DNA of 64,000 nt from Cephalotus follicularis (lineage: Eukaryota > Streptophyta > Magnoliopsida > Oxalidales > Cephalotaceae). The position numbers were made by a program, and so were the translations under genes. The notes below the pieces were generated by a model. It was given only the letters and a program-made list of their open reading frames with translations, searched no databases and had not been told where the DNA came from. The DNA lies in contig BDDD01001652.1 in NCBI GenBank assembly GCA_001972305.1, positions 129,531 to 193,530 of the forward strand, written 5' to 3'. Shown piece by piece: positions 1-10,639 of the stretch; the stretch's first letter is position 1; each line of letters opens with the position of its first letter.

Positions 1-185
1 AATTCCAAGTTAGGAATTGCAATCCACCTCTTTAAGTTACAATCCAAGTTTCCAAGCCTCCGGATTCGTCCAGTAACTCCAACAAATTTGGATCCTCCGG
101 TCACTGGTCCAAGCTCCCCAACACAGCCCACACAAAGCTTTTTGGAACACAACACACACACTTCCTCTCCTTTCTCCCTCACACT
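1..185 (-). repeat. Element A, 3' LTR fragment fused to pol
   Basis: These bases match 4832-5016 of the complete LTR with only a handful of differences. At about 185 the match stops and the sequence becomes the end of the RNase H domain. The junction records a deletion from within the LTR into pol. Confidence 0.9.
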
Positions 186-2090
186 CGTACTAGCAAGCAT
201 AGCCTTGCGGTTCAAGGCATCAGCGACCACATTCGCTTTCCCTGGGTGATACTGGACACTGCAATCATAATCATTGAAGAATTCTACCCACCTGCGCTGC
301 CTCATGTTCAGTGTATCCTGACAAAACAGATACCTCAAGCTCTTGTGATCGGTAAAGATCTCAAACTGCGCCCCATACAGGTAATGCCTCCATTTCTGAA
401 GAGCAAAAACGATAGCTGCTAGCTCGAGATCATGAGTCGGATTGTTCTCCTCATACGGATTCAGCTTCCGCGAAGCATAAGCGATCACCCTGCCTTGTTG
501 CATCAACACGCAACCCAGGCCCTTGCCCGAAGCATCACTGTACACTGTAAAGCCCTCATTACCCTCCGGTAATGCCAGAACAGGAGCGGAGATCAGCCGA
601 TCCTTTAGATCACAGAAACTGGTCTCACAGTCATCATCCCAAACAAACAAGGTTTTCTTCTGAGTCAGCCTTGTCAAAGGTACTGCTATCCTCGAGAAGT
701 TCTGGATGAACCTCCGGTAGTATCCCGCCAAGCCAAGGAAACTATGTACCTCCATCACATTTCTCGGACACGGCCAATCTCGTACTACCTCAGTCTTTGA
801 CGGATCCACCGCCAAACCCTCTCCAGAGACGATGTGACCCAGGAAGATCACATGGTCTAGCCAGAACTCACACTTGCCAAACTTAGCATACAACTTATGC
901 TCTCGGAGAGTCTGCAAAACTAACCTCAGATGATAGACGTGCTCTTCCTCACTCCTTGAGAACACCAGTATATCATCTATAAACACCACCACAAACTGAT
1001 CCAGATACGGTCAGAACACGTCGTTCATCAGGGACATGAACGCTACTGGTGCGTTTGTGACACCAAAAGGCATTTCCAAGAACTCATAGTGCCCATACCT
1101 CATCCGGAAGGCAGTCTTCTCAACATCTCCTTCCCTCACCCTCAGCTGGTGATAACCCGACTTCAGATCGAGTTTAGAAAACACCCTTGATCCTTGTAGC
1201 TGATCAAACAAATCTTCCATATGTGGAAGAGGATACTTATTCTTGATAGTAGCCTTATTCAACATTCTGTAGTCAATGCAAAGCCTCATCGACCCATCCT
1301 TCTTTTTCACAAACAACACTGGCGCGCCCCATGGAGAAACACTGGGCCGTACAAAACCCTTATCAATTAGGTCTTGCAGCTGCAACTTCAACTCTCTCAA
1401 CTCTGCGGGAGCCATCCGGTAAGGTGCCTTAGATATAGGAGTTGTACCTGGTATTAGGTCAATCACAAACTCCATGCTCCTCCTCGGTGGCAAAGACACC
1501 AAGTCTGCAGGAAACACATCCGGAAATTCACTCGCAACCGGAACTTCCTCCAGGCTCTTACCCTTTTCCTTCCTCTTGTCAACCACGTGCGCCAGAAACC
1601 CTTCGCATCCTTTCTCCAGGTACCTCGATGCCCGAATGAAAGATATAATCGGCGTCGGGAACCCTTTGTTCCCCTTGAACTGTACAGTAGTTCCATCTGG
1701 TAAGCAAAAATCCATAGTCTTGTTATAATAGTCCATGCATGCACAGTAAGCTGACAACCAGTCCATACCCAAGATGACGTCAAAATCATGTATGGGCAAC
1801 ACAATCAAATCTGCATGCACTGTAACACCTGCCATAGAAATCTCGCAATCTTTGTACACCGAATCTGTACACATGGAACCTCCAGTGGGTGTACTCACAT
1901 CAAGAACATAGGGCATATCATCAGGAAACACATTTAAACATGATGCAAAACGGGAAGCAATAAAAGAATGCGATGCTCCCGAGTCCATCAACACTCTAGC
2001 AGAAAAGCCGTAAACATATATAGTACCTCCCACAACAGAAGTAGACTCTGGAACCTCTGTCTGAGTGGGAATGAAAACTCTACCTTTCAC
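186..2090 (-). pseudogene. pol: Element A pol: protease, reverse transcriptase, RNase H (interrupted)
   Basis: The aspartic protease active site reads MDSGASHSF at about 1963-1989. The RT begins near 1450 with palm motifs LCIDYRMLN (about 1270-1295), [12 protein letters not shown] (about 1150-1185) and FIDD (about 975-985). RNase H ends with [12 protein letters not shown] at about 205-245. The frame runs open from the gag zinc knuckle to a TGA at 1011-1013 inside the RT, where an Arg codon (CGA) is expected, and continues in frame beyond it. Integrase is absent because of the deletion at 185. The product would be polyprotein enzymes of retrotransposition in a cytoplasmic particle. The copy is dead. 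Confidence 0.9.
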
Positions 2091-3198
2091 GATACCCTTG
2101 CCGGTATCTCTCCGCTGTGAAGGTCCAGCCGCAGCACCGTTGCCACCAGCAGGTCCCATAGGCACTGCCGCTTGTCCCCTTGGGCAATCCCTCGCCATGT
2201 GGCCAGACTCCCCACATCTCATACACAGCCCTTTCTTCCACCAACAATCTTTCTGAAAGTGACCCATACGGCCGCAGGAAGAACAAGCTCCAGGTTTCGT
2301 ATTACTCCCTTGACTAGCAGATTGATTGGATCTATTTCTTGGTAGATGCCTGTTTACTCTGATGTGCTCGGGCCCTCTCAGCCCGATCTTCGCTCGATAT
2401 GCTCTCGAACAATCTCGCCTTTTGGGCGACCTCTACAAAAGTACCAAGCTCCATGGCTCTAATCCAATACCGAAGATCCGGTCGCAGGCCTCTCAAAAAT
2501 CTCCGAATCTTCTTACCCTCATCTGCCACCAGATAAGCTGAATGTCTGGCAAGCTCTACAAATCGGGCCTGATACTCAGCCACAGTCATGTCACCCCGCC
2601 GCAGCTCCAAGAGCTCCGTCTCTCTCCTCTCCCGCTCTAACGGGGGTACATAGGTCGCCAGGAACTCCTCCTAAAACGCTTCCCAAGTACCAGCAACTCC
2701 AGTGGCCTCCCATTTGGCTTTGACCATCTCCCACCAGTGAATGGCCTCACCCCATAACTGGTACACAGCGAATCTCAACTTTTGTCTGTCAGTGCACTCC
2801 ATGACCTCAAAGATATTCTCTAGATCCTGTAGCCACCTCTCAGCAATAGTGGCGTCAAGCTCCCCTTTGAAACTGGGAGGATTCTGTCTCATGAACCTCT
2901 CAAGGTTCCTTCCAAACCGGTTACCATCATCATGTACACCCTGAACAGGATCCATCTGTTGAGGCTGAGCCTGAGCATACAATCTCCGCATCTCCTTCAT
3001 ATTTGCTGCGTTAGCAGCCATCTGCTGCTGATTAGTAGCTATCTGCTACTGGATATAGTCAGCGATGCGGTCCATCGGATCTCTCACACCATGAGCCGCC
3101 TCCGGAACATCATGCACAGGATCTCCCTCAAGGTTCACCTCCTCGGGAACATCCTCATCAACAACTCTACGCCTCCCGCGTCTTCTGCGACCGTCCAT
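2091..3198 (-). pseudogene. gag: Element A gag (stops and frameshift)
   Basis: Start chosen at ATG 3198 because the N-terminus, [11 protein letters not shown], matches that of the intact relative N. The capsid core includes [18 protein letters not shown] and a WGEAIHWWEM segment (about 2720-2915). Two CCHC knuckles follow at about 2175-2310: [14 protein letters not shown] and [14 protein letters not shown]. Amber codons at 3046-3048 and about 2672 replace CAG, and a frameshift lies near 2335. Gag forms the particle and binds the RNA. Confidence 0.88.
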
Positions 3199-3290
3199 AG
3201 GTTCCTATAAGAAGGATATCATTAGTTATCTTGAGCAAACATGTTAATTGCCAAGGAACTTATCCAAGCTAAGCATATAAATGGGTATAT

Positions 3291-3302
3291 GCTCTGATAC
3301 CA
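3291..3302 (-). other. Element A primer binding site (initiator Met-tRNA)
   Basis: The minus strand reads TGGTATCAGAGC three bases inside the LTR end at 3306. This is the complement of the 3' end of plant initiator Met-tRNA and fixes both the element orientation and the inner LTR boundary. Confidence 0.9.
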
Positions 3303-3644
3303 TGTTGTCACACCCTGCTTCTTAAACAACATAAGTCATGGCAACTTAACACAAATATTCAGCCTATAAAAATACAATAAAATTAAAAACATTGATTCCA
3401 TCAACAAATGCGAAAGCATTTAATAATAAGCTGAACAATAACCCGAATAGTGCTTATCAAAAGAAAATAAAACGACATAAAACTCCACCCGCTCTACGGA
3501 GCTCAACGGTACCAGTCCGCCGCACCAACCTGAAAATCAATCTGCAACAGTAGGGAGTTAGCCTTTGTCCTCACTCGGCTAAATCATAAATGTAATTCAA
3601 GGTCAGCGATAATGAATGTCATGAAATGAATGCACTCATGATGC

Positions 3645-4020
3645 AATATATAATATATCGCTACGTGTACATATACATATGTATATACATATATGCCAAC
3701 AGGTGCAACCATGCCAAGTGGCTACAACCAACAAATCATCAATCATGTCTCAAAGGACAAAATCAATCCAATCAAATACGAAGAGCGCCGCCATCTCCTG
3801 GCCCCGACGTCGTACTCTTACTCCGGCCCCCGACTCCCGGGTCACGAAGCAAGCCAACAAATCAAACTCATGAATGCTCGCACGCTGTGTTCAGCAATCA
3901 TGGTAACCCATGCTACCCGCACTATGTGTCAGGTAACATTGTACTTGGGCGTCCCTAGCCATCTCCTAGCACCTAGGAGAACATCCCCGACACCGGCCAT
4001 CAGTGACACTCCGTCACCCC
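3645..4020 (-). repeat. TA-rich tract and small hairpins in element A LTR
   Basis: After the TA-rich tract (3645-3695) come several perfect or near-perfect hairpins: TCTCCTAG/CTAGGAGA with a 3-base loop (3962-3980), GTGAC/GTCAC with loop ACTCC (4003-4017), and GCCA/TGGC with a 5-base loop (about 3790-3802). Similar units occupy the same place in other LTRs of this window. Confidence 0.6.
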
Positions 4021-4317
4021 AGCCAGTACGGCATCAATCACAATCAACAAATCAATTCATTTCAAATCGTTTCCAAGTAGTTTATAAAGTACTGGAAATA
4101 ATACATTTATATCAAAATGTATTGCATCTTTGAAACCACGTTTCAATCCGTTTAAAACATACATTTATCAAAAATATATATTTTCATAACAAATAATGAT
4201 TTATATAAAATCATGCAAGCATTTCTCAAATGAATAAAAACACTTTAGAACCAAACACATTTCAATCACCAACTCAATTCATATCAAAATGCAATGCAAG
4301 GATATGCTCAAGTATGC

Positions 4318-4660
4318 TGGTCAGTCCCTATCCAGTCGGCTGTCTCCCCTGACAGTCGGCTGTTCGCCTTCGACAGCTGGCTGCCCTAGTCCTGGCAGTC
4401 GGCAGCCACTTCCTCCAGTCAGCTGCCCTCTCATGGCAGTCGACTGCCTTCCTTATCCAGTCGGCTGCCCTCACTTGGCTGTCGACTACACAACCTCCTG
4501 CAAATGTGTTCTATCTAACGTATGGACAGTCGACTGGTTCATACACCCAGTCGGCTGGTTCCCTTTGAGTAGTCGGCTGTCCGCACTGGGCAGCCGGCTG
4601 TTCTAGCCCTCCAGTCGGCTGCCCGCCATGGCAGTCGACTGGATTTACACCAGTAGGCAA
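4318..4660 (-). repeat. AGTCGRCTG motif array 2 in element A LTR
   Basis: More than a dozen copies of CAGTCGGCTG or CAGTCGACTG (the latter a perfect palindrome) lie at irregular spacings of about 15-35 bases. A second block of the same motif lies at 5180-5335. Confidence 0.8.
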
Positions 4661-5179
4661 AAACAGCAGGTAAAATGCACATCACCCACACTTCAATCCA
4701 TTCCTATACGAGCATTCAACAACAACAACATACATTTATGCTCATAACACAGTTCATGGCATGCATTTCACCCATTAACGTCCATTATAACAACACTTAA
4801 ATCACAATTATGAGATTTACCCCTACCCTAGAATTCCAAGTTAGGAATTGCAATCCACCTCTTTAAGTTCCAATCCAAGTTTCCAAGTCTCTGGATTCGT
4901 CCAGTAACTCCAACAAATTCGGATCCTCCGGTCACTGGTCCAAGCTCCCCAACACAGCCCACACAAAGCTTTTTGGAACACAACACACACACTTCCTCTC
5001 CTTTCTCCCTCACACTATTGCACTTTCTTCTCCTTTTGGCACGATTGGTGAAGATTGAAGGAGAGAAGACACGTTTTTATGGAGAAAACCGACATCTCTC
5101 TCTTCTCCTTTCTCTGCCCGCATTAAAACAAAATACACCCTCTTTTCCCACTAACAGTCTGGCATGCACGTTATGCTGC

Positions 5180-5335
5180 CAGACCTGTCGACAGTCGACT
5201 GCCTAGACCTGGCAGTCGGCTGTCCCTGCCGACACTATCCAGCCGGCTGCCTCATGCAACAGGCAGCTGGTTCCTTCCCACATGGTCCAGTCGACTGCCT
5301 CCCCAAGGCAATCGGCTGCCCGCCCTGCATCATAC
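5180..5335 (-). repeat. AGTCGRCTG motif array 1 in element A LTR
   Basis: Five or six copies of the same 9-10-base motif lie about 130-280 bases into the LTR. They are separated from the second array by a purine/pyrimidine-rich stretch. Confidence 0.78.
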
Positions 5336-5461
5336 TTTCCACACTTCAACTTTTGCCCAAGTTTAACATTACAAATAGGGAAAAGCCATAATTCTCATTA
5401 ATTCAAAGCATAATTTATATTGTAAAACAACATTACACTTTACGTAAATCCCGGGCGTTAC

Positions 5462-6064
5462 AATAAGCTCCTCCACAGTTGGAATAGGAAATCTATCTTT
5501 GATTGTGATGTTGTTTAAGGCTCTGTAATCAATACAAAATCTTCATGAATTATCCTTCTTTTTTACCAGTAATACAGGTGAAGAAAATGCACTATGACTA
5601 TGCCTGATTATGCCAGTTTGCAGCCTATCATTCACATGCTTCTCTATTTCTACCTTCTGGAATTGAGGATATCTATTGATAGGTGCAGACCCTGGCAACA
5701 AGTGGACATGATGATCATTTGGTCTCAAGGGAGGTAGATGTGTAGGTTCCTCAAAAACCTGATGATACTCTACCAACAATTTATGTATTGCTGTTGGTAT
5801 ATCCTCTAATGAAGCTGCAACATCTGATGTATAGGTAACAACTTTGAGCAGGAATGAAGAAGCAATCTCTTCAGAAGACTGAAGTTTTCTCAGTTGCTTA
5901 AACCTCAAGGGCACCATTCTTAAGAGTCTCACACTTCAATTATATCTGCTAACCTTGCCAAGTAGACTTCACTGTCAAATTTTGATAATTAGTCTGGATG
6001 GGTTAAGGGTTTCTAACCATTAAAACCCAAAACTACATCTGAACCATTCAATGGTAATACAAAC
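5462..6064 (-). pseudogene. pol: Element E, downstream piece: protease C-terminus and RT N-terminus
   Basis: Minus-strand translation shows the end of a retroviral protease (about 6000-6064, LPLNGSDVVLG) and the start of a Ty3/gypsy RT: AFSSPVLLVKKKD (about 5545-5585), then after one stop FCIDYRALN (about 5515-5545). It is cut at 5462 by element A and at 6064 by element C. The upstream half of the same protein resumes at 28241, so both newer elements landed in E. Stops and a frameshift near 5935 show that it is dead. Confidence 0.8.
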
Positions 6065-6097
6065 TAATGTGGGGAAAAATCTATTTATACCAAGAAC

Positions 6098-6156
6098 GAC
6101 ACGTGTCCCCTGCGGGCGTTGCCAAGTGTCTAGGGACTTTAAGGCTTATATATGAG
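6098..6156 (+). promoter_or_regulatory. Element C LTR promoter candidate: G-box palindrome and TATA box
   Basis: GACACGTGTC (6098-6107) is a perfect 10-base palindrome around the plant G-box core CACGTG. CTTATATATGA (6145-6155) has the form and spacing of a TATA box. The same segment is conserved at 26567-26624 in the 3' LTR. Activity is inferred. Confidence 0.55.
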
Positions 6157-6261
6157 TATGAGTCAGAGGAAGCTCATTAACTCCAGCAACAGTAACAGGT
6201 AAACTCCTCCTCGACATCAGTGCCGAGGAGCTCCTCCGTGGCTGCTTTGCAGAGGTCACCC

Positions 6262-6283
6262 TCCTCGGCACCAGTGCCGAGGA
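6262..6283 (+). repeat. Perfect 10-bp hairpin in element C LTR
   Basis: TCCTCGGCAC (6262-6271) is followed by a 2-base spacer and then its exact complement GTGCCGAGGA (6274-6283). Degenerate copies of the same unit flank it at about 6207-6232 and 6285-6315. Confidence 0.75.
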
Positions 6284-6636
6284 CCTCCGCTTTGGCGTCA
6301 GTGCCAAGGACCTCCTCTCCAACTGTACTGTGGAAGACCTCTTCCTCGGACCATTGCAGGCAACACACTGCCCTAGGCACAAGCCCTTGAAGAAGCTCTT
6401 GACGTTGAAGACCTGGAGGCGGACAAGAGACCAGAGGACGTATCTTTCCTCATCCTCTACAGTCGTCCTCCACAGGATGAGGCCTTGACACCGCCTACAT
6501 TCCAGGGGTTTATCTCCTCACATATGGAAAGATAGGATATGGTAAACGTCCTACAAGGAAAGTACCAACAATTCTGGCGGAGATCAAGGGAATGACCAAG
6601 ATCCTCAACATTTACTTAGGGGATACCTATCACCTT

Positions 6637-9033
6637 TGTGACAACCCGTCCCTCAGGATAACCACCTCGAACGAATCGCCCGACAGGAAGGAAGAATTTC
6701 CCATCTCGTCCAAGACAAAACAACGCCACAACTCCTGGCAGGGAAGAAAATAAAACAGGAAATGGCATAACTATAACTAACCCTCACACAAAACCATTGA
6801 AACTCACCATTTAACTAAAGGGGACACGCACAACAACCACTACCCAAACGCACTATTCCATTAAAGGAACATGCTAGGGGAGGGAGCCAGGGCAGAGAAC
6901 ATAACACTACGTCTTGCCTAGGATCCCGGGCAGGAGATGCCAACACCACCCAACAAAACACGCCGTATCATAAGCCAGGCTTGCACCTCCATCCTAGGAC
7001 ATGCCTTCCCCGGATGAGCCATCCTCGGGCATGTCCTCATTGGACGACTCCCCTCAAACATGTCCTCCCCGGGCATGTCCTCCTCGAGCATGTCCTCTCA
7101 GGACAACACGTTCTCCTCGGACGTCTCCTCGGACAACATGTTCTCCTCGGATGGAGCCCGACGACAAGTGCCAGACCACAACTAAACCATCCCAACACTA
7201 ACAACCCTGAGGTCAGGACACGTGCCCCACAGGTTGACCCCCGCCTCGGGGAGATCCCCTGACCTTCCCGACCTCGAGTAACATTCTCGGTAAACAAGCA
7301 GAAGATCGTAACACAGCGTTTCAAGTAAAAACACGAAATCTCTTCATTAAACACAATAAATCATCTCAAGAACACATCATTTTATCATTCCAAAATAATA
7401 TATATCATGTTCACAAAATATCATCCCCTGCTCAAAAGCCGAGGACCCATACAAAAGAATATCATTTCCTCCTCAGGCTGAGTACCATACAAGAAAAGAA
7501 TAAACCCCATATGCCCCCATGAATGCATGCAAGGACGAGCCCGTGAAGCCGATAGTTCTGCTCATCCCCCGCAAAATACCTTGTCAACCCAAAAGACTGC
7601 CCTGACAGCCACAGTAGTTTCCTCTGCAAAACAACTGGGAGGGGATTAGTCCAAATGACTAGTGAGCAAGAACAAGCATTCTCCAAAGCATCCACAACCA
7701 CTTGACGCACAAGGAAACATATATTAGGTCATACCCAACTGGGAGAAACAAGAATATATCAGGGGACAATAAAAGAATGTACAACTAAACCACATGACAA
7801 CATCCAGCTCCTCGGAGCCTGTCAAGAGAGTCAAATATCAACAAGGATAAGAATCCAATGGAAGATTATATCATCATCAACAAATAATAATAACAGTGTC
7901 GGGGAAAACAAATAAGGAAGAGGAAGACAAACACACATAACCACATCCCGTGGTCTGCCGTCATACACCATGACACAACACACACACATATCCAGGTCTC
8001 GCCTGCTAGAATCTATCCGAACCTCGTCCTCTAGTATCTATCCGGACCTCGTCCGCTGGTATCTATCCGAGCCTCAGCTCGCTATCCACCACAGTATCCG
8101 TGGTCTGCCGCCATACCAGGAGAAACACACACCTATCCAGGCCTTGCCTGCTATGTGTATCCGGACCTCGTCCGCTAGTATCTATCTGAGCCTCAGCTCG
8201 CTATCCTTTATCCGTACAACCAGGGGAAAACCAAGAAAACAAGCCGTACAATTCTGTGCACCCCTCATAACAGAGGAAAACCAAGGTATAAGGAGAGAAT
8301 CATCAAGAAAGATAACAACACATCCGAGGACGAAAATACACCATCCTGAGGACCTACCGAGCTCTCAAACTCATCCCAGATCAAGAACACAATATACAAG
8401 ATAACCGAGATCCAAATCCCCAAGGAAAACATTCAACCAGAGGACAATAACAGGCACACATAAATATCAAATAAAAGAAAGAGGAGAATGTCCCACTCAC
8501 AGAAATACCCCACACGCTATCGCCGACCAACCCCGAGGTGCTCCGTCTCAGCAACGGGACCGTCATCTGCAAAAACTAACACGAATCAACCCAGGAAGAA
8601 ACACAAAGACATACATAAACATAACATAACCAGCTAAACCAGGCCATCATCCTCTTCCCCGGCCCGAGCACAACGTACCACCATGCCCTTACCGAAACCA
8701 GAGAAGGTAGGAGCTCACCTCCAAAGCTCAAAAGCAAGACAAAGATTCCAACTCTCGGCAAGGAAGAAGAAGACGAGAGCTCTCCCTTTCTTTCTCTCTC
8801 TCCAAAAACTGAATTCACTTAGCAAAAGAACTACCAACTCCAACAATTTCTTATCCCAACACCACCTTGGGAACAACAAACTTCCTCAAGAAGCTAACTA
8901 TAAAATCAATATAATAACCTAAATCATTCTTGTCCACAAGTTTTAAATAAGCCACCAAACCCACTTAATCCTTCCCATGAGCCAAACAAGGCCTTAAAAT
9001 ATAATCCTCTAAAAACAGGTACGGGGTGTTACA
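6637..9033 (-). repeat. Element D 3' LTR
   Basis: On the minus strand it runs from TGTAACACCCCG (9033) to TTGTCACA (6637). It contains a 15-base GGGCATGTCCTCCYC tandem block (7018-7160) and repeats of TATCCGGACCTCGTCCGCTAG type (7990-8215). Small ORFs are by-products of these repeats. Confidence 0.87.
7018..7160 (-). repeat. 15-base minisatellite, short allele, in D LTR
   Basis: About three or four units of GGGCATGTCCTCCCC type are followed by units of GGACAACACGTTCTCCTC. The corresponding block in the other two D LTR copies is longer. Confidence 0.75.
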
Positions 9034-9060
9034 TCGTCCCCACCTTACGAATTTTGTCCC
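9034..9060 (-). other. Element D polypurine tract
   Basis: The minus strand reads AAGGTGGGGACGA immediately before the LTR terminus TGTAACACC. It primes plus-strand DNA synthesis in this class of element. Confidence 0.7.
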
Positions 9061-9119
9061 CAAAATTTAAAACATAGGTGGAACACTTATAACCAAAACA
9101 TGATCCGAGGAAACAACTT

Positions 9120-10465
9120 ACCTTCAGCCTCAACAGGAGTGGTAAGGCCTGTGCCCGTCTTCAAATTGTACACCCTTGCGGTAGCCATAGGTCTTCCAGG
9201 TGGTCTACTACTACCAGCTCCCGAACCAGAGGCTTACCAAGCAGCCGCACCACTACCCGGTGCACCCAACTGATTGGTCCTCTGCGCTGGTTCTCTGGCC
9301 GTCGATTGTACATCCGAGGATGCAAATCCTTGCGTTCCCGTTGCACTCTGCAACCCCAACGGACATTGATTCCTTAAATTCCCAGTCTGACCACATCGAT
9401 AACATGATCGATTTTCCACTCCACATTCACCAAAATGGTTTCGACCACACTGCTAACAATGTAAGGGTGACAAAAAAGTCATTGCACTCTCCATCTCAGG
9501 AGTTCCATGAGAAAAACTAGGGACCGGACCCTGAGTCCGCTGCTGGGGTGATCCTCCCCAACTCCCCTTACCAACTGGTCCACTAGCAGACAAGGGTCCC
9601 CTCGTCCTCTGATTCTGGGAGGAACTCTCCTCCACTTCAAGATTCGAAGCAGACTGTTTCTGTCCTCGGTCATGTCTGCTCCTCTGCTCATTTATGCTTA
9701 GCTCAACCCTCATGGCCGACTCTACCAGATTACCAAAAACATTCCAATCAATGGTTGCCACTGCATGTCGTATCTCTGGCCTTAAGCCATCCAAAAACCT
9801 TTGGCATCTCTCCTCCTGATCAACCACCAAAGCAGGAGTAAAATGAGACAACTCCAAAAACTTATGCTTGTACTGTGCCACCGACATAGAACCCTGATAC
9901 AAACGCAAGAATTCCCTCCTCCGCTCCTGGACATAGGTACGAGGAAGAAAATACTGGCGAAACTCTTTCTTAAACACAGCCCAGGTGATCTCCAGAGGAT
10001 CCTCAAACCTAGCACTCAAAGCTTCCCACCAACGCAAGGCTCCTTACTCCAACAAAAAGCACGCATTGCCTACCCGCTGGTCCACGAATATATCAATCCT
10101 TTCAAATATCCGCTCCATACGGTTTAACCAAGTCTCTGCATCAACGGGGTTCCCAGATCCTCCAAAAACAATAGCCCCAAGGCACTGCATACATTCAAGT
10201 GGCAAGGGTTGAGGTCTGGTTGCCCCAAAGGTTTGAGCCCAAACGGTAAAAGCCTGTAATAGCTCAGACTGACTTCCCGCAACAACCGGAGGAGGTACTT
10301 GAGCAGTAGACTGCCCAGCATGATCCTCGACCTCTGCCGGCCTGCCTTCCCTAGCCTCAACTCCAAGATTTGCCTACACGTCCGGTTGAACATTTTGTGG
10401 TTCTCGATCCCCAGCTGGCCTGGAGGTTGCCCTGCCCCCAATCCGGCCATGACCTCTGGTGCCAC
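9120..10465 (-). pseudogene. gag: Element D gag (nucleocapsid-type polyprotein, decayed)
   Basis: The best-preserved frame (10037-9453) has MRWWEALSARFED, YVQERRREFLRL and CQRFLDGLRPEI, typical of plant Ty3/gypsy gag. Two zinc knuckles follow: the first (about 9425-9460) has a stop in place of a residue, and the second, CYRCGQTGNLRNQC (about 9375-9415), has Asn where His is expected. The reading frame fades at ARVYNLKTGT (about 9170), where protease should begin, and is followed within 150 bases by the polypurine tract. The upstream part (10465-10040) is frameshifted. Confidence 0.82.
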
Positions 10466-10623
10466 TACGACACATCATCCTTCACACACAAGGCAAGAAA
10501 CTACCATAACAACACGTTCCATATGTATGCCATGCATGAAATGCAAAACCCAACATATAAAACCCCAGAAAGCATCAACACACACCAAGAAGGAAGAACA
10601 TACACAAGAACCACAAACCGATC

Positions 10624-10635
10624 TCTCTGATACCA
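10624..10635 (-). other. Element D primer binding site
   Basis: Minus strand TGGTATCAGAGA lies four bases inside the LTR at 10640. It matches the initiator Met-tRNA PBS with one change. Confidence 0.82.
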
Positions 10636-10639
10636 ACCG

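Larger units (their letters stand above)
1..5461 (-). mobile_element. Element A: decayed Ty3/gypsy LTR retrotransposon, Tekay/Del-like, 3' part deleted
   Basis: Read on the minus strand the order is 5' LTR (5461-3306), PBS, gag, protease, reverse transcriptase and RNase H, followed directly by a 185-base scrap of 3' LTR at the window start. Integrase, polypurine tract and about 445 bases of the 3' LTR are missing at the junction near 185. The order protease-RT-RNase H places it in Ty3/gypsy. The gag type, CCHC knuckles, 2.2-kb LTR and TGTAACGCCC terminus suggest the Tekay/Del chromovirus group (inference). Its right end lies inside the RT of element E. The left flank is outside the window. 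Confidence 0.88.
3306..5461 (-). repeat. Element A 5' LTR (about 2.16 kb)
   Basis: On the minus strand it starts TGTAACGCCCGGG and ends GGGTGTGACA, the usual TG...CA termini. It holds two blocks of AGTCGRCTG-type motifs, a purine/pyrimidine-rich segment between them (about 4985-5120), a TA-rich tract (3645-3695) and a run of small hairpins (3780-4020). Short ORFs across it follow the repeats and are not genes. Confidence 0.88.
6065..6636 (+). repeat. Element C 5' LTR, first part
   Basis: It starts TAATGTGGGG (TGATGTGGG in the 3' copy at 26533) and stops at 6636 where D begins. The LTR resumes at 13051. Joined length is about 874 bases. It holds a promoter-like segment (6098-6156) and sub-repeats around CCTCGGCACCAGTGCCGAGG (6207-6310). 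Confidence 0.85.
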
